From positions 124,001 to 188,000 of the forward strand of contig NZ_AP025476.1 in the NCBI RefSeq assembly GCF_024347415.1: 64,000 nt of DNA, read 5' to 3'. A program made the translations under genes and the position numbers. This DNA is from Vibrio crassostreae (lineage in GTDB: Bacteria; Pseudomonadota; Gammaproteobacteria; Enterobacterales; Vibrionaceae). Positions 58,068 through 64,000 of this stretch are shown piece by piece (position 1 is the stretch's first letter; each line of letters opens with the position of its first letter). The notes under the pieces are model-generated. The model worked only from the letters and a program-made list of their open reading frames with translations. It was not told the origin of the DNA and searched no databases.

Positions 58068-59240
58068 TTATACATTATCTAGTGTGAGGTCATGGAACGC
58101 TTTGCTGCGTTCAAAACGAAAGGATTTAAGCATTTCTATAACCTGAGCACTCGTGTTACCTTGCCCATAAGGATTGATGATCGTTTCACCATCTAGCTTG
58201 TAATTTCGCTTCACAGCATCACTAATTGCCTCTGTGATAGATGCCAAACTGGGTTCGCAATTCAGCACACTTTTGGCCGCTAGGCGCCCTTTTTGTCTTG
58301 AACCAATATTGACCGTTGGAACATCAAAAGCCGGAACTTCAATAATACCACTCGACGAGTTTCCAATGACTGCAGCAGCGTGCTTGACTGAACTTAAATA
58401 GCGTATTTGCCCGAGAGAGGGGATTGCTAGCACGCGGCTTGGTTGTTTCGCTGCATAAGCCTCTAACATCGGAATGATTCGACGCCCGCCATCATCCGCA
58501 TTGGGATAAGTCAGTATAATTTGGTGATTCGGGTATTCATCTAGTGCGTCTAACAGAGCTTGAAAGCTATCCTCTGGGGATTCATCTCCGAGAGTGACAG
58601 GATGGTAGGTGACTACAAAATAAGGACCTGTAAGATCAAAGTTCAGTGATTCACTCAACTCTGAAATCGTCATAAAAGAGCCTCTATTCAAGTGATCTAA
58701 GCCAATCGCACCAACGTTTTTTACTCGTTCTGGCGATTCACCTAATTGAATGACTCGATTTCGATATTCGTCTGTTGACGTGCCATGCAGGTAGCTCAAT
58801 TTGGTAATAGCATGACGGATCGCATCATCGTAAGCACCTTCGGTTATTTCCCCACCATGCAAATGTATAATTGGAATACGGAGTATCATGGCAGTTTGCG
58901 CTGCAGCTAGAGCTTCAAAACGATCTCCAAGAATGACAAGGACATCGGGTGCTAATCGTGATAATGCATCAGCAAAACCTAGAACGCCCAATCCCATACT
59001 TTTTGCCGTTCCTACCGGCGAGTCAGAAGACAGCAAAATCTCTATTTTCTCGTCGATCTGGAAGCCATCTTTCTCTATTTGCTTATAAGTATCACCAAAT
59101 TCTGGAGATAGGTGCATACCAGAAACGAGCAACTGTAATGTTAGATCTGGGTCGCTTTGTATGTCTTTTAAAAGCCAAAAGAGCAGGCCATACTCCGCTC
59201 TGGTACCAGTAAAAACCGCGACTTTTTTATGTGTCTGCAT
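58068..59240 (-). CDS. legG: Hydrolysing UDP-sugar 2-epimerase, LegG/NeuC type
   Basis: Removes the nucleotide and epimerises C2 to give the substrate for the synthase. The 390-residue protein begins VAVFTGTRAEYGLLFWLL, has LGDRFEALAAA near 107 and HLHGGEITEGAYDDAIRHAI near 130, and a GNSSSGIIEVPAF motif near 280. These are the NeuC-type active-site regions. It lies 16 bases after legC and 39 before legI. Confidence 0.9.
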   Translation of the reverse strand: MQTHKKVAVFTGTRAEYGLLFWLLKDIQSDPDLTLQLLVSGMHLSPEFGDTYKQIEKDGFQIDEKIEILLSSDSPVGTAKSMGLGVLGFADALSRLAPDVLVILGDRFEALAAAQTAMILRIPIIHLHGGEITEGAYDDAIRHAITKLSYLHGTSTDEYRNRVIQLGESPERVKNVGAIGLDHLNRGSFMTISELSESLNFDLTGPYFVVTYHPVTLGDESPEDSFQALLDALDEYPNHQIILTYPNADDGGRRIIPMLEAYAAKQPSRVLAIPSLGQIRYLSSVKHAAAVIGNSSSGIIEVPAFDVPTVNIGSRQKGRLAAKSVLNCEPSLASITEAISDAVKRNYKLDGETIINPYGQGNTSAQVIEMLKSFRFERSKAFHDLTLDNV

Positions 59241-59256
59241 CGTGTATTAAACCTAC

Positions 59257-60408
59257 TTAGCTTTTAATTTCCACCGGTGTACTTGGAAGGTTAATTAGGT
59301 GCGCTTCGATAAGTTCAGAGTAAATAAGATCACCGCGCATTGCATTTTCAAACATTGGTAACCTGTGCATGAGCTGCCAAATTGGGCGAGTCATCACACC
59401 TGCACTGTTTGTGCCCTCAAGGATCTCTTCTCTACTTTTTTTATCTGGGCAAATAATGGCATTTAACCAGTAATTCGACTCGGCATAATCTGGCTCAGTA
59501 ACAAACTGAAAATCAGTCCCACTGAAAAGATTTTCGTAGCATTTTGCCAGTTGTCTTTTTTGCTTTAAGTACTGCTCAATAACTTCCATCTGTGCGCAAC
59601 CCAATGCCGCGTTTAGATTAGGCATACGGTAGTTAAAGCCCGGTTCATCATGGAAAAACTCGTAGGGGTGAGGCACTTTCGCTGTCGTCGTGACATGCTT
59701 GGTTCGTGCTCCTAGCTCCTCGGTTTTACATAAGACCATACCGCCACCACCAGTTGTGATGATTTTATTGCCGTTGAAGCTGACCGCACTCACGTCACCC
59801 ATTGTCCCTGTGTGCTTACCCTTATAAAAAGAACCTAGGCTTTCTGCAGCATCTTCGACTAAAACAAGGCTCCATTTGAGGCAAACTGCAACCAGCTCAT
59901 CGAGCTCCACAGGGTGACCAAAGGTATGCATAGGGACAACCGCTTTAATTCGTTTGCCTGTCTGTTTATGAATGCAACCCGCTTCGGTTATTTCGGCATG
60001 CTCACTTAAGAATGCATCCACCGCTTTAGGGCAAAGGCCCAAACTTACTGGAGAAACATCCACAAAAATCGGCTCGGCGCCCATGTGATACAGTGCATTA
60101 CAAGTCGCAACGAATGTCAGGGCTTGTGTTATAACGAGGTCGCCTCGTCGAACATCAGCCATGTATAAAGCCGCATGCAATGCCGCAGTACCATTGACGG
60201 TTGCTACTGCTTTAGCTGTACCAGTATACGCTTCAATCTTTCGCTCAAAATCATCAACAAACTTGCCAACGCTAGAAACAAAGGTACTGTCAATCGTTTC
60301 CATGACGTAGGCTTTTTCGTTGCCATTAAACGTTGGTGCGTGCAGCGGAATGAATTCGTCCGTTTTGTAGGTATCTCTAACAAATTCAACAATAGATGTC
60401 GCTTTCAT
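59257..60408 (-). CDS. legC: LegC-type PLP-dependent aminotransferase
   Basis: Adds the 4-amino group to the keto sugar made by LegB. The 383-residue protein is of the DegT/DnrJ/EryC1/StrS family, with TVNGTAALHAAL near 70, the PLP-binding region VEDAAESLGSFYKG and the catalytic Lys in SFNGNKIITTGGGG near 217. The start KATSIVEFVRDTYKTDEFIPLHAP is typical of LegC proteins. It is twelve bases downstream of legB. Confidence 0.92.
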   Translation of the reverse strand: MKATSIVEFVRDTYKTDEFIPLHAPTFNGNEKAYVMETIDSTFVSSVGKFVDDFERKIEAYTGTAKAVATVNGTAALHAALYMADVRRGDLVITQALTFVATCNALYHMGAEPIFVDVSPVSLGLCPKAVDAFLSEHAEITEAGCIHKQTGKRIKAVVPMHTFGHPVELDELVAVCLKWSLVLVEDAAESLGSFYKGKHTGTMGDVSAVSFNGNKIITTGGGGMVLCKTEELGARTKHVTTTAKVPHPYEFFHDEPGFNYRMPNLNAALGCAQMEVIEQYLKQKRQLAKCYENLFSGTDFQFVTEPDYAESNYWLNAIICPDKKSREEILEGTNSAGVMTRPIWQLMHRLPMFENAMRGDLIYSELIEAHLINLPSTPVEIKS

Positions 60409-60420
60409 TACTTACTCCGC

Positions 60421-61611
60421 TTACATCTTGCTATCGAGGTATTTACCGGTTTCTTTGTGCCCAAAATCAGGAATCATTCTAAAAAAGAGTTTTACAATTT
60501 GTTCCTTGGTCCAAGCTCGCTCGTCTTTCATTTCTGAAATACTGTTTTCAAACAAAGAAAGTAGCTCTTGCTCATAAAGAGGGTCGTTTTTAATAATGCC
60601 TAGATTTGTAAATCGAGACATATCCAATTCTTCTTTATCCGTGAAAAACTCTTCAAAATCTTTCTCGCCCGTTGTATCACTCGCAGTAAACAAACATGGC
60701 CAACTTCCTTGTTCAGGAAGTGTATGAGCTAATTGACGAGCTTCTTCTTCTGTTTCACAAAGATAAGGTTCATAGCCAAGTTGTTCTAAGTATTTCACTG
60801 CAATATCAGCAAACGAAATCAGATGAAGAGCTTCGCTCAACTTAGGGAAGAAAATGTCACGATTCTCACCAAAAATGCATGACATTAGACAAAGTTCACC
60901 TGACTCTTGAGGTGTCACGAAGTAACGCTTGATATCGTTTGGAGCGACGATAGGCTGGCGTTTTTGAATACGTTGGTTGAATCCATGCAACAATGAACCG
61001 TCCGAAAATGCAACATTGGCAAAACGGGCTGTTGAGATCTCCATCTGTTCACTTTTTCGCATTAGGAACATTTCCATAATACGTTTAGAAGCGCCCATCA
61101 TATTGACCGGGTTTGCCGCTTTATCTGTCGATACACAGAAGTATTTCTTCGCGCCAGCATCAATAGATTGTTGAATGGTTTTATCTGTATTAAAGACGTT
61201 TACATCGATCATTCGCATCAATGTATAAGGATCTTTCTCGCTTCTAACATGCTTAAGTGCGGATAAGTTCAACACATAATCAAACTTGCCATCTGCTTTG
61301 ATGAACGCATCGTACTCTAGAGAGCCTATGTCCAAAGCGAATGTTTGGAAGTCTCCATTGATGTAACCAAATGAGCTACGAATATCTCGAACCAGCTCTA
61401 CCATGTTGTTTTCACTAATATCAACAACATGCAGTTTTTTAGGGTTGCGTTTGAAAATTTCTTTAGTAACAGCTTGGCCGATGGAGCCAGCGCCACCTAA
61501 AACAAGAAAACTAGATTCTGATATTATGTCTGCTAGTTCATTTTGATGCTGTTTTATATCAGAATTGAACAGCATCTCCGTACGACCGATTAGTGATAAG
61601 GCGTTAGTCAT
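60421..61611 (-). CDS. legB: LegB-type nucleotide-sugar 4,6-dehydratase
   Basis: First committed step: removes water to give a 4-keto-6-deoxy sugar. The 396-residue CapD/FlaA1-family short-chain dehydrogenase has the NAD motif LGGAGSIGQ near 37-45, the NLSALKHV block near 112 and the catalytic STDKA...PVNMMGASKR region near 155-170. The longer C-terminal tail (about 90 residues) is a feature of the LegB group. The start has AGAGTAAC upstream. Confidence 0.9.
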   Translation of the reverse strand: MTNALSLIGRTEMLFNSDIKQHQNELADIISESSFLVLGGAGSIGQAVTKEIFKRNPKKLHVVDISENNMVELVRDIRSSFGYINGDFQTFALDIGSLEYDAFIKADGKFDYVLNLSALKHVRSEKDPYTLMRMIDVNVFNTDKTIQQSIDAGAKKYFCVSTDKAANPVNMMGASKRIMEMFLMRKSEQMEISTARFANVAFSDGSLLHGFNQRIQKRQPIVAPNDIKRYFVTPQESGELCLMSCIFGENRDIFFPKLSEALHLISFADIAVKYLEQLGYEPYLCETEEEARQLAHTLPEQGSWPCLFTASDTTGEKDFEEFFTDKEELDMSRFTNLGIIKNDPLYEQELLSLFENSISEMKDERAWTKEQIVKLFFRMIPDFGHKETGKYLDSKM

Positions 61612-61669
61612 AGAGTTACTCTTTATGTTGAACTGAATTGGACAATCAATTTAGGTGATTATATTAAAA

Positions 61670-62770
61670 TTATAATTCAATTTTTTGTAAAACTTGCTTA
61701 ATTCTGATATCTAAATCTTCACGATTTTGTTCAAAACTTGCGATGCTTTTGACTGCGTCAGCCATCTCTTCTTGTTTCAATATCTGAAAAACGTCACAGT
61801 ACTCTTCTAATCCCATACCAACCGATGAAAACAACGACACAATCCCCATCTTCTTATTAGACAACATCAGGAATAGCTCAACCGGAAGCTTAGGTGGTAA
61901 TTGTTCAACGCCCTCAAAGAGTTTGTTGTAGTCGTCTTTTGGCTCTGACGGGTGGAGCTTTAAAACAACATTATAGCCAGCATTGCTCGCCTGTTTATAA
62001 ATGTTTTGATAGACCTTTTTAACAAAGTTGATATCTTTGAATCGTAGAGCGTTTTCTTTAGATGTCGGCTGCGTAGCAAGAATGATCGTTCTTTTTTCAT
62101 TTGTGTAATGATCGACTTGGAATAATTCTGATACTACCTCAACTGCGTGTCCTGACTTTGATAAAGTAAGTTTTTTCACTTTATCTTTTACTGTTAAGGG
62201 GGATTTCTCAGGTGACAGAAGGTGAATTTCTAGGCACTCTTTTTTTTCGCCCATGATCATTGTCTTTGAAGGGTAACCCTTAAATCGTCTAAATATTTTT
62301 TTTACTGGACTATGAATAGGAATTTCAATGTAGTTCCTCATTCCATCTTCAATCATCTTATAGGTTGGAACCAGCAACCTAAATAATCTAGACATTTTAT
62401 TGTCGTCATTGAAAACAAAAAGCTCATAGCTACCTAAGTCTGGAATTATGTTTTTATAATCATTGATATAGGAAATCAAAGAACTCTTTAAAATATTAGG
62501 AATACGCAATCCGAGCATGGAAGATTTTATTATAAATTTACCAATTAGGCCTTTTTGCTTTATTCCTGAGGTTAGTTCATCTCTACTAGCCAATATAATG
62601 TTAATATTGCTTGGTAGGTTAGATGTGCTTATAAGTGTAGAAGGGATGTTTTGGTAGTCATTAAATAATACAATGGTTGAGTTTTTATTTGATTTAACAG
62701 CATGAAAAACACTTAGCATGACATGCCTTACCGTAGAGCAAATATAAAGATTTGAATTTCCATCTATCAT
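61670..62770 (-). CDS. Possible sialyltransferase-like (GT52-type) protein
   Basis: I cannot name this gene with certainty. The 366-residue protein has no signal peptide. The C-terminal part shows a KLHPSEP motif near 272, a PVELFLMLSNK stretch near 295 and SLFSSVGMGLEE near 312, which resemble the bacterial sialyltransferase HP and S/SS motifs. In the legionaminic acid operon it is the natural candidate for the transferase that uses CMP-legionaminic acid. It is AT-rich. GAGG lies upstream of the ATG. Confidence 0.6.
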   Translation of the reverse strand: MIDGNSNLYICSTVRHVMLSVFHAVKSNKNSTIVLFNDYQNIPSTLISTSNLPSNINIILASRDELTSGIKQKGLIGKFIIKSSMLGLRIPNILKSSLISYINDYKNIIPDLGSYELFVFNDDNKMSRLFRLLVPTYKMIEDGMRNYIEIPIHSPVKKIFRRFKGYPSKTMIMGEKKECLEIHLLSPEKSPLTVKDKVKKLTLSKSGHAVEVVSELFQVDHYTNEKRTIILATQPTSKENALRFKDINFVKKVYQNIYKQASNAGYNVVLKLHPSEPKDDYNKLFEGVEQLPPKLPVELFLMLSNKKMGIVSLFSSVGMGLEEYCDVFQILKQEEMADAVKSIASFEQNREDLDIRIKQVLQKIEL

Positions 62771-62831
62771 GATTTACCTCGATAAGACTGTACTAATTTG
62801 TCCGTATAAGAGCACTTTAACCACGTAAAGT

Positions 62832-63584
62832 TCATTGTTTTTTTATGCTAATTTTGAATTTTATATTGTGCAAGTGACGTTGGATAGTTTCGTTTAAATT
62901 GAACCATTCACGCTTACATTTCTTGAATAAACTTCTGGTGCTTGTGCGTTTTTCATAACCGATATCGGAATCAAACTTAGGGTCGTTCGTTAAGCAGGGT
63001 ACCGCAGTGCCGTAGCACTCGACTTCGTTTTGCCAGAATCGGTCCATATAAATATCTACAGCCATATACCACTCTTTTGAGTGTTCAAGTAATTTTCTAG
63101 CTCCTGAAGGCCTTAAGAAATAGGCTGTTGCACTCATATGCCCTTTAGTGAACTTGTGAATACTAGTAGATTTCGCTTCGAGCACTTCGTAAGAATCATA
63201 TTTACGGCGCTTGTTTTTGAATAATCTTATGCACTCTACAGTTTCGGGGATGTCACTAATATCTTGTATGAAGTTAAGAAATGCCTCTTTAAATATAAGA
63301 GCATCATCTTCAATTATGACTATTGGTTGATTGAGTTCAACACACTTCTGCCACAATAAGTAATGGCTTGCATAACACCCTAACTGACCAGCGCTTAGTG
63401 TTTTTGCTCGGTATGTTTGGCTCAAATCATTATTGTAAAGATTTAGTAGTGGGTGAGGGGGGAATGTTCTTCCATCCACAGCAGAAAATAACTCAAAAGG
63501 AAGAGATAGTTCATCTAGTTGGCGACTAATGTTTTCTTTTCTATCTGTGGAAGATTCTAAATTTATGACAAATATTTTAGTCAT
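62832..63584 (-). CDS. Glycosyltransferase family 25, second paralogue
   Basis: The 250-residue protein has the GT25 start FVINLESSTDRKENI, a GQLGCYASHYLLWQKC block near 72 and the acidic motif EDDAL near 97, which is the form expected for metal binding. It closely resembles the paralogue at 45694 in the central block. Its ATG overlaps the end of the upstream polymerase/ligase gene by 8 bases. AT-rich. Confidence 0.87.
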   Translation of the reverse strand: MTKIFVINLESSTDRKENISRQLDELSLPFELFSAVDGRTFPPHPLLNLYNNDLSQTYRAKTLSAGQLGCYASHYLLWQKCVELNQPIVIIEDDALIFKEAFLNFIQDISDIPETVECIRLFKNKRRKYDSYEVLEAKSTSIHKFTKGHMSATAYFLRPSGARKLLEHSKEWYMAVDIYMDRFWQNEVECYGTAVPCLTNDPKFDSDIGYEKRTSTRSLFKKCKREWFNLNETIQRHLHNIKFKISIKKQ

Positions 63585-64000
63585 TGGTAACTCTCTTACA
63601 TCTTGAGCAAATAGGAATTAGAAATAATAAATATAACATTAAAGGTTGAGGGTGATTAAAAGGTACATCAGTTAAACCTGCGATGAAAAATAAGCTAACC
63701 AAACCAATTATTATATATGCGTCGGATGGTGGTGATTTTCTCACCATCATTAGTGGATAAAGCAGAAGTCCAATTACTAGCATCGTTCCTATAACCCCAG
63801 ACTTAACCATTTTATCTAAAAACTGATTGTGGAAGTGGGCTGAAGCATAGTGATATAGCGATCTAGATATTTCACCATGTTCTAACTTACCTTTTAGTAT
63901 ATCCCGTTGTTCTTGTCCGTGCCCTAGTATTGGTTTTTGTTTTATTAATTCCGGAGCTAACATCCACATTTGTAACCTAAGCCCAACGGATGTACTATAA
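63577..64000 (-). CDS. O-antigen polymerase/ligase (Wzy/WaaL family), 5' end outside window
   Basis: Only the C-terminal 140 or so codons are visible; the frame runs off the window end without a start. It contains SVGLRLQMW, GHGQEQRDILKG, then HFHNQFLDKMVKSGVIG, the conserved periplasmic His region of O-antigen ligases and polymerases, followed by three hydrophobic segments. An ATG at 63969 is internal. Whether it polymerises O units or ligates them to the core cannot be told from this part. Confidence 0.8.
   Translation of the reverse strand, partial: YSTSVGLRLQMWMLAPELIKQKPILGHGQEQRDILKGKLEHGEISRSLYHYASAHFHNQFLDKMVKSGVIGTMLVIGLLLYPLMMVRKSPPSDAYIIIGLVSLFFIAGLTDVPFNHPQPLMLYLLFLIPICSRCKRVTND

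Overview
The window reads as chromosome 1 of a Vibrio (Vibrionaceae). Protein sequences match the Vibrio forms of EpsC-EpsN, OmpR, SlmA, RadC, PyrE and NfuA, and the order pckA / hslO-hslR / type II secretion operon / cysQ-nudE / nfuA-comF-bioH / tex / greB / ompR-envZ / recG / spoT-rpoZ-gmk / rph-pyrE / slmA-coaBC-radC-rpmBG-mutM-coaD is the familiar Vibrio layout. The exact species cannot be fixed from the sequence alone. No tRNA, rRNA, CRISPR array, prophage or transposase gene was seen.

Positions 1-15,000 hold the end-truncated PEP carboxykinase gene, the heat-shock pair hslR-hslO (with a sigma-32-like promoter) and a complete 12-gene type II secretion operon (gspC to gspN) with overlapping genes and a strong bidirectional terminator. 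Positions 15,000-36,500 are housekeeping genes: nucleotide and sulfur metabolism, Fe-S assembly, biotin, transcription factors, the OmpR/EnvZ two-component system, DNA repair, the stringent response and a purine-type permease. Between tex and greB lies a CsrB-family regulatory RNA, with about 16 GGA motifs, a terminator and an upstream VarA/GacA-type palindrome. Several intergenic spaces carry Vibrio-type repeat elements bounded by inverted repeats.

Positions 36,500-44,500 carry rph, pyrE, a lipid A acyltransferase, slmA, coaBC, radC, two ribosomal protein genes and mutM.

From 44,600 to the end the window is a cell-surface polysaccharide locus. The LPS inner-core part (heptosyltransferase, Kdo kinase, Kdo transferase, WaaE-like and GT4 glycosyltransferases) surrounds coaD. 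It is followed on the minus strand by a compact operon that encodes every step expected for CMP-legionaminic acid: LegB, LegC, LegG (NeuC-like), LegI (NeuB-like), a NeuD/LegH-like acetyltransferase, the CBS-domain nucleotidyltransferase PtmE and LegF (NeuA-like). Upstream in the same operon are a possible sialyltransferase-like protein, a GT25 glycosyltransferase and the end of an O-antigen polymerase/ligase. The likely outcome is a surface glycan decorated with a sialic-acid-like nonulosonic acid. AT-rich genes, a decayed duplicate of an epimerase gene end and two GT25 paralogues show that this locus has been rearranged by transfer and recombination.
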